This document shows positions 8,225 through 17,126 of a stretch of DNA of 64,000 nt, one piece after another. Each line of letters begins with the position of its first letter. The first letter of the stretch is position 1. The notes beneath the pieces were generated by a model that made no database searches, was not told where the DNA came from, and saw only the letters and a program-made list of their open reading frames with translations. The stretch lies in assembly GCA_965207755.1 (NCBI GenBank), contig OZ242297.1, forward strand, positions 1,240,001 through 1,304,000. Reading direction: 5' to 3'. A program made the translations under genes and the position numbers. This stretch comes from Aldehydirespirator sp028819505 (GTDB lineage Bacteria; Actinomycetota; Acidimicrobiia; Acidimicrobiales; Aldehydirespiratoraceae).

Positions 8225-8848
8225 TTGACCACAGGGGTCTGCAGAGGCGGCGACGGCCGGGACCGGTGCCGGTGGCCCGGCGAGGACCAGGCCTACGTCG
8301 CCTACCACGACACGGAGTGGGGCCGGCCCGTCACCGACGACGACCGCCTGTTCGAGAAGCTCTGCCTGGAGGGGTTCCAGTCCGGCCTGTCGTGGCTGAC
8401 GATCCTGCGCAAGCGCGACAACTTCCGGGCCGCTTTCAGGCGCTTCGAGATATCAGCCGTGGCCGCCTTCGAACCCGGAGACGTCGAGCGGCTGCTGGGT
8501 GATGCCGGCATCGTCCGCCACCGCGGCAAGATCGTCTCGGCCGTCAACAACGCCCGCCGGGCTTCCGAGATCGTTGAGGAGTTCGGGTCCCTGGCCGCCT
8601 ACCTGTGGGACTGGGCGCCGGAGCCGCGGCCCGCGCCGACCGGCGAGGACGCAGTCCCCGCATCCACGCCAGACTCGACCGCGCTGGCCCGGGACCTCAA
8701 GCGCCGGGGCTGGACCTTCGTGGGCCCCACCACCGTGTACGCCTTCATGCAGTCTGTCGGCATGGTGAACGACCACATCGAGGGCTGCTTCGCCCGCCGC
8801 GAATGCGAAGCCGAACGCACCCGTCCGCCCACCGGCCAGCCCCACTGA
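8225..8848 (+). CDS. tag: DNA-3-methyladenine glycosylase I
   Basis: Removes 3-methyladenine from alkylated DNA. The 207-residue protein shows the Tag signature: an N-terminal Cys (DRCRWPG), YHDTEWGRPVTDD, then FEKLCLEGFQSGLSWLTILRKR, KRRGWTFVGPTTVYAFMQSVGMVNDH and the final HIEGC. The N-terminal Cys and His (in YHDTEW) together with the C-terminal His and Cys (HIEGC) are the four Zn ligands of the family. TTG at 8225 is used as start because GGAG lies 7-10 bases upstream. A 15-20 residue Pro-rich insertion sits near residue 140. The gene follows a long hairpin and may be controlled through it. Confidence 0.93.
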   Translation: MTTGVCRGGDGRDRCRWPGEDQAYVAYHDTEWGRPVTDDDRLFEKLCLEGFQSGLSWLTILRKRDNFRAAFRRFEISAVAAFEPGDVERLLGDAGIVRHRGKIVSAVNNARRASEIVEEFGSLAAYLWDWAPEPRPAPTGEDAVPASTPDSTALARDLKRRGWTFVGPTTVYAFMQSVGMVNDHIEGCFARRECEAERTRPPTGQPH

Positions 8849-9279
8849 CAACCTGGACCCGTCACAGCCGCGCAGGGTCGCCGGGGCGGGTTGGACCATC
8901 GTCTCCGGGGTGCAGTTCCGGGAAGATGGTCCGGGGCGGCGACGTGGGCGACAGGTGGGCGGAGCCGGGCGAATCGTCGGACCGCTGCGTGCGGTCTGCC
9001 CTTGCGGCGGCACTGCACGCGGCCTGCGGCGGCGATGCAGAGACCGGACCCTCCGCCGTCGAGTCGGGGGGCATCGAGCTGCCCGCAGACGGACGGTGCC
9101 GCGACGGCGTGATCGTCCGTGAGTTGGTTGCGGTGCAAGTAGCGGGGCCGGTACGGGGGTGCGCCTGATCGACCCGGCGGGCGTGATCGTCCGTGAGTTG
9201 GTTGCGGTGCAAGGGCAGTCGGTTCGTGCCGTGCCCCGCTTCCGCGCGAGACTGCCGGCGGCGATCGGGGAGGAAGCCG
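8849..9279. repeat. Gene-free stretch with a 33-bp direct repeat
   Basis: No convincing gene is seen in these 431 bases. A 33-bp direct repeat occurs at 9107-9139 and 9181-9213, 74 bp apart, beginning GCGTGATCGTCCGTGAGTTG. The second copy lies about 70 bp before the molybdoenzyme start, so it may belong to its promoter region. Confidence 0.7.
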
Positions 9280-11880
9280 ATGGAGACAGTCCTGGGCGCC
9301 CGGACGGGAACCGCCTACGGCGACGGATGGGTCCGCAGCGCCTGCACGATCTGCATGAACCGGTGCGGGATCCTGGCCCACGTCAACGACGACGAGGTGG
9401 TCGACAAGATCCTCGGCGACCCCGACAACCCCCACAACCACGGGCGCACGTGCGCCAAGGGCGACGCCGGCTTCGAGGGCCTCACCGATCCCGACCGCAT
9501 CACCACGCCGCTGCGGCGCACCAACCCCGACAAGGGCGTGGGCGTCGATCCCGGGTGGGTGCCGATCAGCTGGGACGAGGCCCTCGACGAGATAGCGGGG
9601 CATCTGCGCGACACCATCGCCGACGACCCCGAGAAGATCCTCTACACCAGCTTCGACATCTACCACCTGCGGGGCGCGCTGGCCGCCTCGTGGGTGACCG
9701 GGCTGGGGATGCCCGGCTACTCCACCTGGTCGGCCGCCATCTTCTGCGGCAACAACGTGCACGGCATCCTCTACATGAACCAGAACGCGTTCGAGAGCAA
9801 CCCCGACCCCATCTACAGCCGCTACATCCTGAACTTCGGGGCCCAGTTCGGCTCGGTGGTGCACTACGACACCATGCACTCCACCCATGAGCTGTCGGTG
9901 CGCCGCTCGGACGTGCGGATGGTGTCGGTCGACCCGGTGTGCTCCTCGGCGGCCGCGGTGGCCGACGAGTGGGTGCCGATCCGTCCCGGCACCGACGCCG
10001 CCCTGATCCTGGGCATGGTCGACCAGCTCATCAACGAGCTGGGCATCTACGACGTCGAGTTCCTCAGGAACTCCACCAACGCCGCCTACCTGGTGGGCAC
10101 CGACGGGCGCTACCTCCGCGACCCGAGCACCGGGAAGCCGCTGGTGTGGGACACCGACAACGGGCCGCAGCCCTTCGACGCCGACACCGCCAACGCGGCC
10201 CTCACCGGCGTCTACGACGTGGACGGCGCCGAGGCCCGGCCCGGCTTCCAGATGCTGGCCGACCATGTGCGCTCGTACACGCCGGAGTACGTGGAGTCGG
10301 TCACCACCGTGCCGGCCGCGACCGTCCGGCGCCTGGCCCGGGAGTTCGGCGAGGCGGCCTGCATCGGCGAGACCATCACCATCGACGGCGTCGAGCTGCC
10401 CTACCGCCCGGCCACCGTCGCCTGGTACCGGGGATTGTCGGCCCACAAGCACTCGATGCTCAACGGCATGGCCATCATCCTGCTGCCCACCCTTATCGGC
10501 GGCATCGACGTGCCCGGCGGGCTGCTGGGCGACCCGTGGGGACTCATCGGCAAGGTCAAGGACCTCGAGTACACCTCCACGGCCAGCGATGACGGGCTGA
10601 TCTCGCAGGGGTTCATCGGCGGCGGCCGGGTGGGGGGCCTGTACCCGCCGCGGCCGACCGGGCCGCCCCGCACCACCGAGATGTGGGAGCTGCTGCCGTG
10701 CGCCCCCTACGGGACGGTGTTCTCGCTGCTCAACTCCGAGGAGCCCGAGCTGTTCGGGGCGCCGCCGTTCCCGTCGATGATGATCAACTTCAACTCCAAC
10801 ATGATGAAGAGCTCGGGCCCGCCCGAGGTCGTGGAGCGGTTCATCAAGCGCATCCCGTTCGTCGCCGCCATCGCCAAGCGCTTCGAGGAGACCACGCTGA
10901 TGGCCGACATGGTGCTGCCCGACGTCCACTACCTGGAGCGGATGACACCGCTGGTGTACCAGCACCTGGCCTCGGGCGACTCCCGCCACGCGGCCTACGG
11001 GGCCAAACCGGTCGTGCAGTCGAGCATTGAGGGCCCCGTGGCCGGCGAGCCCTACGTGGACGCCATGCAGATCTACCTGGAGCTGCTGAAGCGGGCCGAC
11101 CGGCTGCCGCACTTCAACGAGGCGTTCAACAACATCGCCAAGATGCGGGAGCCCTACATGCTCGACCCCGACGCCAGCTACTCGTACTTCGAGATCTGCG
11201 ACCGGTGGCTCCGCAACACCCTCGGCGACGACAAGGGCCTCGACTGGCATCTCAGCGACGGGCTGTGGACCGCCGACAAGACCGTCGAGCAGAAGTTCCC
11301 GAGGCCGTTCTTCGACGCCCGGGCGCAGGTCTACTGCGAGTTCATGGTCGACACCAAGCAGAACCTCGAGCACACCGTCGAGGAGTTGGGCATCCCGTGG
11401 GAGACCGACGACTACCAGCCGCTGCCCGACTGGAAGCCGGGTCCGGCCTATGAGCGCGCCGCGCCCCACGACCTGTTCGTGACCAACATGAAGGTCCCCA
11501 ACCATGCGCTGTCGCACACCCACAAGAACTCGATCCTGTCCACCCTGTCGAACCGGCACAACGACCTGAAGTCGGTGTGGATCAACCCCAAGACGGCTGA
11601 GGCCCGGGGCATCTCCCACGGCGACCTGGTGGAGATCGAGACCTCGGGGGGCCGCACGCAGACGGCCACCGCCAGGGTCACGCAGCTGGTGCATCCCGAG
11701 GTGCTGGCCACGCAGGGCTGCGGCGGGGGCTGGAGCAGCGGCAGCAGCGGCGACGAGGTCAACTTCAACGCGTTGCTGAACATCGACGTGGAGCACATCG
11801 ACTTCGTGTCGGGGGCGCTGGACTGCGCCATCGCGGCCGACGTGCGAACCGTGCCGGCCGGACGGGGAGGGGCACGATGA
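9280..11880 (+). CDS. Molybdopterin oxidoreductase catalytic subunit (DMSO reductase family)
   Basis: The 866-residue protein is the catalytic subunit of a complex iron-sulfur molybdoenzyme. Cysteines 22, 25, 29 and 58 (CTICMNRCG and GRTCAKG) bind the proximal 4Fe-4S cluster. Cys156 (SAAIFCGNNVHG) lies where the family's Mo ligand is expected; that assignment is by position. The C-terminal domain (SHTHKNSIL, RGISHGDLVEIET) closes the pterin site. I chose ATG at 9280 with GGGAGGAAG just upstream; the frame is open farther up. No twin-arginine signal is visible, so the subunit probably faces the cytoplasm. Overlaps of four bases tie it to the Fe-S and membrane subunits. It is of the PsrA/PhsA/TtrA-like shape, but the substrate is not predictable. 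Confidence 0.88.
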   Translation: METVLGARTGTAYGDGWVRSACTICMNRCGILAHVNDDEVVDKILGDPDNPHNHGRTCAKGDAGFEGLTDPDRITTPLRRTNPDKGVGVDPGWVPISWDEALDEIAGHLRDTIADDPEKILYTSFDIYHLRGALAASWVTGLGMPGYSTWSAAIFCGNNVHGILYMNQNAFESNPDPIYSRYILNFGAQFGSVVHYDTMHSTHELSVRRSDVRMVSVDPVCSSAAAVADEWVPIRPGTDAALILGMVDQLINELGIYDVEFLRNSTNAAYLVGTDGRYLRDPSTGKPLVWDTDNGPQPFDADTANAALTGVYDVDGAEARPGFQMLADHVRSYTPEYVESVTTVPAATVRRLAREFGEAACIGETITIDGVELPYRPATVAWYRGLSAHKHSMLNGMAIILLPTLIGGIDVPGGLLGDPWGLIGKVKDLEYTSTASDDGLISQGFIGGGRVGGLYPPRPTGPPRTTEMWELLPCAPYGTVFSLLNSEEPELFGAPPFPSMMINFNSNMMKSSGPPEVVERFIKRIPFVAAIAKRFEETTLMADMVLPDVHYLERMTPLVYQHLASGDSRHAAYGAKPVVQSSIEGPVAGEPYVDAMQIYLELLKRADRLPHFNEAFNNIAKMREPYMLDPDASYSYFEICDRWLRNTLGDDKGLDWHLSDGLWTADKTVEQKFPRPFFDARAQVYCEFMVDTKQNLEHTVEELGIPWETDDYQPLPDWKPGPAYERAAPHDLFVTNMKVPNHALSHTHKNSILSTLSNRHNDLKSVWINPKTAEARGISHGDLVEIETSGGRTQTATARVTQLVHPEVLATQGCGGGWSSGSSGDEVNFNALLNIDVEHIDFVSGALDCAIAADVRTVPAGRGGAR

Positions 11881-12545
11881 CCCGGTGGGGCATGGTGATC
11901 GACGCCGCTCGCTGCGTCGGCTGCCAGGCATGCACCGTGGCCTGCAAGACCGAGAACCAGTCGCCTCTGGACGCCTGGTACGCGCCGGTGGTCGAGTGGG
12001 AGGAGGGCGAGTTCCCCGACGCCACCCTCAACTACCTGCCGGTGCTGTGCAACCACTGCGAGGACGCCCCCTGCGTGACCGCCTGCCCGTCGGGGGCGCT
12101 CACGCGCCGCGACGACGGCATCGTGATGGCCGACGAGGACGTGTGCATCGGGTCGCGGGCCTGCATGACGGCCTGCCCCTACGGTGCCCTGCACTTCTTC
12201 TCCGAGCGCGGCACGGTGGCGGTGGAGGGCGCCCCCGCCGAGGCCGTGCCCAGCGTGCCGGAGCGCTACGCCCACCAGCGCCACGTTCGGGGTGCGGTGT
12301 CGAAGTGCACCTACTGCGCCCACAAGATCGACTTCGGCCTCGAGAACGGCCTCGAGGTCGGGGTGCATCCGCTGGCCACGCCGGCCTGCGTGGTCACCTG
12401 CCCGGCCGAGTGCAGGATCTTCGGTGACCTCGACGACCCCGGCAGCAACGTGAGCCAGTACTTGGCCGAGCACGGCGGCGGCGGCGAAGTGCTCAGACCT
12501 GACGCGAAGACGCTGCCGAGCACCCAGTATGTGGGGCTCCCGTGA
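11877..12545 (+). CDS. Fe-S electron-transfer subunit (DmsB/NrfC/PsrB-like)
   Basis: The 222-residue ferredoxin-like subunit passes electrons between the membrane anchor and the molybdoenzyme. Four cysteine clusters are visible: C13, C16, C19, C23; C58, C61, C66, C70; C90, C96, C100; and C144, C147, C171, C175. In the third cluster the expected second Cys is Ser93 (CIGSRACMTACP), leaving 15 instead of 16 ligand cysteines. In NarH a Trp near this position goes with a 3Fe-4S cluster, so one cluster here may be 3Fe-4S or Ser-ligated. Start and stop overlap the neighbouring genes by four bases on both sides, consistent with coupled translation and a stoichiometric complex. Confidence 0.9.
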   Translation: MTRWGMVIDAARCVGCQACTVACKTENQSPLDAWYAPVVEWEEGEFPDATLNYLPVLCNHCEDAPCVTACPSGALTRRDDGIVMADEDVCIGSRACMTACPYGALHFFSERGTVAVEGAPAEAVPSVPERYAHQRHVRGAVSKCTYCAHKIDFGLENGLEVGVHPLATPACVVTCPAECRIFGDLDDPGSNVSQYLAEHGGGGEVLRPDAKTLPSTQYVGLP

Positions 12546-13555
12546 CTGCGGTCGGTCCGGCGGCTGGGGGAGGTGCCGGCCCCCAGAACGTGTTCATGGA
12601 CCAGTTCGACCTCCAGGCCCGCACCCAGAGGGTGTGGGACATCAACCACGCCATCTGGTTCACGCTGATGGGAGTGGGCGGGGGAGTGTTCCTGGTCGGG
12701 CGCATCCTGAACCTCACCGAGGGCTTGGGCTACGTGCTGGGAATCCCGACCGTCGACGTGGTCAGCTTCCTGGCGATCGCGGTCGGCGGGGCAATCCTGG
12801 TCGCCGACCTGGGCCGGCCCCTTCAGGCCTGGAGAGCCTTCGTCAACGTGCGCACCAGCTGGATCTCCTGGGGGGCGTGGTCCGATCTGATCTTCCTGGT
12901 GGTGGCCGGCCTGCTGGTGCTGCCCGCGCTGAGCCTGGGAGGATCAGAGCCGTTCTCGGGGCTGGGTTGGGATCCCCACGGCGGCGACGGCGGCGGCCTC
13001 ACGCTGGAGATCATCGCCGGCGTGGCCGCGGTGGTGGTGATGACCTACGCGGGGGCGGTCCTGGCCCGGCCCCGGGCCATCCCGTACTGGAACTCGCCGG
13101 CCGTGCCGCTTCAGTTCCTGCTGTCGTCGGCGGCGATGTCGGTGGCGGTGGTGATGCTGATCGAGGTGATCGCGGGCGAGCCGGTGACCGCCGGCCAGAT
13201 GGTGCTGCTGTCCGTGCTGATTGCCGCGCTGCTGATCACAATTGTGGCGCACCTGCTGACCCGCACCGGCGAGCCGGGCAAGCGGGAGAGCCTCGACCGG
13301 CTGCTCAGGGGCCAGTACCGAGGCCTGTTCACCGGCTTGGTGGTGGCCGCGGGCACGGCCCTCCCGCTGGTGTTGGCGATCGTGGGCGCGGCCGCCTCCG
13401 GCGCTCGGGACGCCTTGGCGGTGCTCTGCTTCCTGCTGCTCGTGCCTGGCGGGTTCTGGCTGCGGCTCCTCACCCTGAGGGTCGGGATCTTCCCGCCGGT
13501 TCACATCCCCGGCGTCGGCGGGCCCCGGTCGGTCGCCACGCCCGCTGGAGGCTGA
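12542..13555 (+). CDS. nrfD: NrfD/PsrC-family polytopic membrane anchor
   Basis: The 337-residue, strongly hydrophobic protein with eight or more predicted membrane helices is the quinone-interacting anchor of the molybdoenzyme complex. The N-terminal region (NHAIWFTLMGVGGGVFLVGRI) and GRPLQAWRAFVNVRTSWISWGAW are typical of the NrfD family, where the loop near RTSWISWG lies close to the quinone site. The gene begins with GTG overlapping the stop of the Fe-S subunit. It exchanges electrons between menaquinone or ubiquinone and the Fe-S subunit; the direction is not evident. Confidence 0.88.
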   Translation: MTAVGPAAGGGAGPQNVFMDQFDLQARTQRVWDINHAIWFTLMGVGGGVFLVGRILNLTEGLGYVLGIPTVDVVSFLAIAVGGAILVADLGRPLQAWRAFVNVRTSWISWGAWSDLIFLVVAGLLVLPALSLGGSEPFSGLGWDPHGGDGGGLTLEIIAGVAAVVVMTYAGAVLARPRAIPYWNSPAVPLQFLLSSAAMSVAVVMLIEVIAGEPVTAGQMVLLSVLIAALLITIVAHLLTRTGEPGKRESLDRLLRGQYRGLFTGLVVAAGTALPLVLAIVGAAASGARDALAVLCFLLLVPGGFWLRLLTLRVGIFPPVHIPGVGGPRSVATPAGG

Positions 13556-13630
13556 CACCGTGGCCATGACCGAGGCTCTCCACGCGGCCTGTGGGGCGCC
13601 CGGGGCGACCCGGCACCGGGGGGCGGCCGG

Positions 13631-14143
13631 ATGGCCATGACCGCGGCCGCGCTCGACGCGGCCCACGACGGCCTGCGGGCCGCGGGCATCGACTTCGTGT
13701 CGGGCCTGCCCGACGGCTGGCAGCGTCCCCTGCACGAGCGGGTCGAGCTCGACCCCGACATCCGCTACGTGCCGGTGTGCAACGAGGGCGTCGGTTTCTC
13801 GATCTGCTCGGGGGCCTGGCTGGGCGGCAAGAAGCCCGCGTTGATCATGGAGAACAGCGGGATCCGGGTGGCCTCGGAGTACATCGCCCGTATCTCGCTC
13901 GGAACCGGGGTGCCGGTCACCCTGCTGTGCTCGTACCGGGGCGATGTGGGCGAGACCGAGCACTGGGGGATCCCCCACGGGATCGTGGCCGAGCCGCTTC
14001 TGCAGGCCCTGAGGATCAAGTACCTGATCGTGCGCCACGTCGAGGATCTGGCCAAGTCGATCGTTCGGGCCAAGCGGATCGCCGAGGCCCAGCTCCATCC
14101 CGCGGCCGTGCTGGTCTCCGGCGACTGCGTGTGGGAGGACTGA
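13631..14143 (+). CDS. Thiamine-diphosphate decarboxylase, PYR (alpha) subunit, sulfopyruvate/phosphonopyruvate type
   Basis: The 170-residue protein is the pyrimidine-binding half of a split thiamine-diphosphate decarboxylase. It resembles ComD (sulfopyruvate decarboxylase alpha) and the N-terminal half of phosphonopyruvate decarboxylase. The catalytic Glu that activates the cofactor lies in VPVCNEGVGF. Further family landmarks are SGLPDGWQ, ALIMENSGI and CSYRGDVGETEHWGIPHG, the last typical of this subfamily. The start is ATG at 13631 or 13637. The gene's last 12 codons are the first unit of a 39-bp tandem repeat. Its position 75 bp after the molybdoenzyme operon suggests a joint pathway for a sulfonated or phosphonated carboxylate, which is inference. 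Confidence 0.85.
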   Translation: MAMTAAALDAAHDGLRAAGIDFVSGLPDGWQRPLHERVELDPDIRYVPVCNEGVGFSICSGAWLGGKKPALIMENSGIRVASEYIARISLGTGVPVTLLCSYRGDVGETEHWGIPHGIVAEPLLQALRIKYLIVRHVEDLAKSIVRAKRIAEAQLHPAAVLVSGDCVWED

Positions 14144-14224
14144 GTCGTGTTCGTGTCCGGCGACTGCGTGTGGGAGGACTGAAGGGTGCTGGTGTCCGGC
14201 GACTGGATGCGGGAGGACTGAGGG
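14108..14224 (+). repeat. 39-bp tandem repeat, three units, carrying mini-ORFs between the decarboxylase subunit genes
   Basis: Units start at 14108, 14147 and 14186. Each begins with GTG and ends with GGGAGGACTGA plus three bases. Unit 1 is the true 3' end of the alpha gene. Units 2 and 3 each form an 11-codon frame (for example VFVSGDCVWED) with a Shine-Dalgarno (GGGAGG) inside the previous unit. The last unit supplies the ribosome site for the beta gene's GTG at 14224. Confidence 0.88.
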
Positions 14225-14877
14225 TGGCCCTCGACCGCTACGAGTGGCTGGGGCGGCTGGCCGGCCGCATCCCCGACGACGCGCTGGTGATGTCCACCTA
14301 TATCGGCGCGGTGTCGTTCGAGTGGGCCCATCACACCGAGGAGCATCACCGCAGCGCCCACCTGGGCCAGATGGGCGACGTGATCGGTCTGGCCCTGGGC
14401 CTGGCGCTGGCGCTGCCGCACCGCAAGGTCGTGTGCCTGGACGGCGACGGGTCGGTGCTGATGGAGTTGGGCCAGTTGGTGGCCATGGGCGAGCAGCAGC
14501 CCGGCAACCTGGTGGTGTTCGTGGTGGACAACGGCGTCTACGAGTCGATCGGCTGGAGCAGCCGGGGCCGCCGGCCGACGGCCACCGCGGGCCGGGTGGA
14601 CCTGGCCGCCATCGCGGCGGGATGCGGCGTGCCCTACACCGTGGACGTCACCGCCGAGGAAGAGCTGGACGCCGAGATGGACCTGGCCTTCTCCCGCAAC
14701 GTGTGCAGCTTCATCAACGTGCGCACCCGGCCCGGCCATTCCCACGTGCGGCCCCGCCGCACCGACGGCATCGAGGACAAGTACCGCTTCGTCCGCTATG
14801 TAGAGCGCCTGGAAGGCATCTGGATCACCGGAGTCCCACCCCAAGACATAGCCCTGATGAAGGGCCGCGACCGCTAG
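14224..14877 (+). CDS. Thiamine-diphosphate decarboxylase, PP (beta) subunit, sulfopyruvate/phosphonopyruvate type
   Basis: The 217-residue protein is the pyrophosphate-binding half of the split decarboxylase, like ComE. The cofactor motif is GDGSVLMELGQL (Asp-Gly for the Mg and diphosphate), closing with VDNGVYES about 28 residues later. YEWLGRLAG at the N-terminus and the C-terminal RPGHSHVRPRR fit the family. GTG at 14224 is placed by the GGGAGG repeat element directly upstream, although the frame is open further back through the repeats. The enzyme would be a hetero-oligomer with the preceding subunit and decarboxylate a 2-oxo acid such as sulfopyruvate. Confidence 0.85.
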   Translation: MALDRYEWLGRLAGRIPDDALVMSTYIGAVSFEWAHHTEEHHRSAHLGQMGDVIGLALGLALALPHRKVVCLDGDGSVLMELGQLVAMGEQQPGNLVVFVVDNGVYESIGWSSRGRRPTATAGRVDLAAIAAGCGVPYTVDVTAEEELDAEMDLAFSRNVCSFINVRTRPGHSHVRPRRTDGIEDKYRFVRYVERLEGIWITGVPPQDIALMKGRDR

Positions 14878-14888
14878 CGGAGTCCCAA

Positions 14889-17126
14889 CTAGCCCCTGAC
14901 GCGGTTTCCCCGGCCCGAGATCGGCTTCGGCATGGCTTTGCTGTGAACAATGACGAACTCCTGGTTGGCCCGGGTGAGACTCGTGTACAACTCGCCATGG
15001 CGGCCCATGTTCGGCCTGAAGTCTGCGGGCTCCACAACCACCACAGCATCGAACTCCAAGCCCCTCGCCTCCACAGGCCGCAGAACGCTGAGGCGGCAGC
15101 CGCGGTGGTCGCGCCGGAGGCTGCGGTCGCCTTCACTGTCCCTGCGCCACTGTCGCTTCGTGAGCGACCTCTCGATCTCGTCGGCGATCTCTTGTCGGTA
15201 GGAGATGACAGCGACAGATCCCTGGTGGTGTCGGATCGTGAGCCGCTCGGCTGCTTCCGCGGCGACGCTCACGACCTGTTTCGGGCCCGCCTGCCGGACC
15301 GACGGTTCCGGCCCGTTTCGGAATGCGTGGTTGGCCCGCTCACCCCGCGGCAGCAGCGCACCGGCGTAGCTCAGAATCTGGCGGGTGGACCGGTAGCCGT
15401 TGCGCAAGTTCTCAGGCTCCGGCAGCTGGTCCGCGTCCTCGGCGGAGAGCTGGAGCAGATCCGCCAAGCTCGCCCAGGACTTCCATGTGAAGTCGGATCG
15501 CCGCTGGTTCATGTCGCCGAACAGTGACCAGCGCTCCTTCGTTCCGGCACGGAACATCTTGGCCAGCATCCACCATTCGACGGGTCGGATGTCCTGGGCC
15601 TCGTCGACCACGATGTGCTGGTAGCCGCTGTGGCGGCCCGCGCGGCCGGCGACGAGTCCCGCGGCAGCCAGGAACAGCAGGTAGGAGGTATCGCGGCGCG
15701 CCTGCTCATAGTCTCCCGCCGCCCGGAGCCAGGCCCTGAGGTCTGCGCCCTCGGGCCGGGTGAGCCTTCGATGCACCGCGGTGTCGTGGACGAGGCTGTT
15801 GACGAGTTCTCGGACGCGGGCAGCCGGCTTGTAGTCGCGGAGTCGGCTGCTCTGAGTGCTCGCGGCGCGGTCCACGATGCGGCCTATCGCCCAGCGCGAG
15901 TGGAGTTCCTGCTCGCTCGTCGGGTGGAGTGCTCGCGGAAGGTCCGCCCAGCCGCGGACCAGTTCTTCGAGGCTGAGCACGTCCACGCCCTCGTCAACCA
16001 GCCTCGTCACAGTCGGCTGTATGTGTGCCTTCCAGCGGTCTGAGGGCCCGACCAGGGCGACCTTGTGCAGCCTCGGGCCCTGGTCGTCGGCGTCCTTCGG
16101 CAGCACCAGGAAGCCGGCGCGGTGCGCGGCGATGATCGTCTTGCCGGTTCCGGGGTGGCCTTGCACGGCGAGGTTCTCCCCCGACGGCCAAGTCACGAGC
16201 CGGTACTGCTCGGGCTGCAGCGTCGCCAGCACCGGCGCGAGTTCGCCGGTCTTGGGTGCATCCAGAGCATCGCGCAGAAGGCGCTCAGCACGCGGCCTGA
16301 CGGTGTCGCTCCCGGACGGTTGCGGCGGCTCGCGCCCAAGAGGTCGCGGCCCGCGCCCAGAGCCGCTTGTAGGGACGGGCTGCTCCTCGGGCCTTGTCGC
16401 GCGGGCCGTGTCGCGCCCGGTGGTGGCCCCGCCTGCGGTCCGCTGCGCGGGTGAAGCCGCGGCCGTGCCGGGGACGGCGCCTGCGAGGCGGTCAGCAGGC
16501 GGCTCTGTCGTCGTGCCGGGCGCGCGATGCCGGTCGGCGCTGCGACCTCGCGCTGAACGCACCGGCCTTTCCAGCGTGGGTGCCGACGGTTGAGCCGGGC
16601 CGTCTGCTGGCACGCCCGGAGGCTTCGGGATATGGAGGCCCGCCCGGAGCGGGAAAGCAATCTCGGGATCTGCGCCGGACTCGTACTCGTCGTCGAAGTC
16701 GAGGAGATGCTGGTCCTGCGCCTTGAAGGTCCGGCGGGCTGCAACGCCTCGAGGATCGACACCCTCAGGGCCGGCTGTCCGAGCCTCCCGGCCTACGTAG
16801 AACAGCTGTGCGGCGGGCGCCGCCCAACTCACCACGATGGCGCCGTCGTCGAGTCGAGTGAACCTGCCCCCTTCGCCGCCGACGTAGAAGCTCCGCCCGA
16901 GGTCCTCGTCGTCGGCGGCGAGGGCGACGCGTCCGCACAGAGGGGTTGTCCGGCCTCTGGGTATCGGCTTCTTCGGCCCGCTGCCGGTCCATCCGGTGCT
17001 CGACGGTGCAGCCACGGTCTCCAGGCCGCGCCCGGAGTCCGCGGCGTCGGCACGGGCTTGGCGGATATAGCGCGCGTTCACCGACTGCTCCCAGGCGAGT
17101 TCATCGGCATGGCGCTGTTCGCTCAC
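14889..17126 (-). CDS. HelD-like SF1 ATPase
   Basis: The 745-residue protein has an SF1 (UvrD/Rep-type) motor. Walker A is GHPGTGKT with Lys329, Walker B is DEAQD at residues 508-512, and LRNGYRSTRQI plus LTRANQEFVIVHSKAM represent later helicase motifs. Residues 60-150 (GRVALAADDEDLG, GGEGGRFTRLDDGAIVVSWAAPAAQLFYV) resemble the N-terminal 1A region of HelD, the ATPase that removes stalled RNA polymerase in Gram-positive bacteria. The middle (about residues 170-270) is a Pro/Arg/Ala-rich linker of low complexity. GTG at 17124-17126 overlaps the stop codon of the preceding SNF2 gene, so the two are coupled. It may dismantle transcription complexes together with its partner or be part of a defence module; the sequence does not decide. 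Confidence 0.8.
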   Translation of the reverse strand: MSEQRHADELAWEQSVNARYIRQARADAADSGRGLETVAAPSSTGWTGSGPKKPIPRGRTTPLCGRVALAADDEDLGRSFYVGGEGGRFTRLDDGAIVVSWAAPAAQLFYVGREARTAGPEGVDPRGVAARRTFKAQDQHLLDFDDEYESGADPEIAFPLRAGLHIPKPPGVPADGPAQPSAPTLERPVRSARGRSADRHRAPGTTTEPPADRLAGAVPGTAAASPAQRTAGGATTGRDTARATRPEEQPVPTSGSGRGPRPLGREPPQPSGSDTVRPRAERLLRDALDAPKTGELAPVLATLQPEQYRLVTWPSGENLAVQGHPGTGKTIIAAHRAGFLVLPKDADDQGPRLHKVALVGPSDRWKAHIQPTVTRLVDEGVDVLSLEELVRGWADLPRALHPTSEQELHSRWAIGRIVDRAASTQSSRLRDYKPAARVRELVNSLVHDTAVHRRLTRPEGADLRAWLRAAGDYEQARRDTSYLLFLAAAGLVAGRAGRHSGYQHIVVDEAQDIRPVEWWMLAKMFRAGTKERWSLFGDMNQRRSDFTWKSWASLADLLQLSAEDADQLPEPENLRNGYRSTRQILSYAGALLPRGERANHAFRNGPEPSVRQAGPKQVVSVAAEAAERLTIRHHQGSVAVISYRQEIADEIERSLTKRQWRRDSEGDRSLRRDHRGCRLSVLRPVEARGLEFDAVVVVEPADFRPNMGRHGELYTSLTRANQEFVIVHSKAMPKPISGRGNRVRG

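Noticed and set aside
8599..11931. A 1,110-residue minus-strand frame over tag and the molybdoenzyme gene
   Set aside because: It is the antisense shadow of well-identified GC-rich genes, with His/Val/Arg/Gly bias and no domain.
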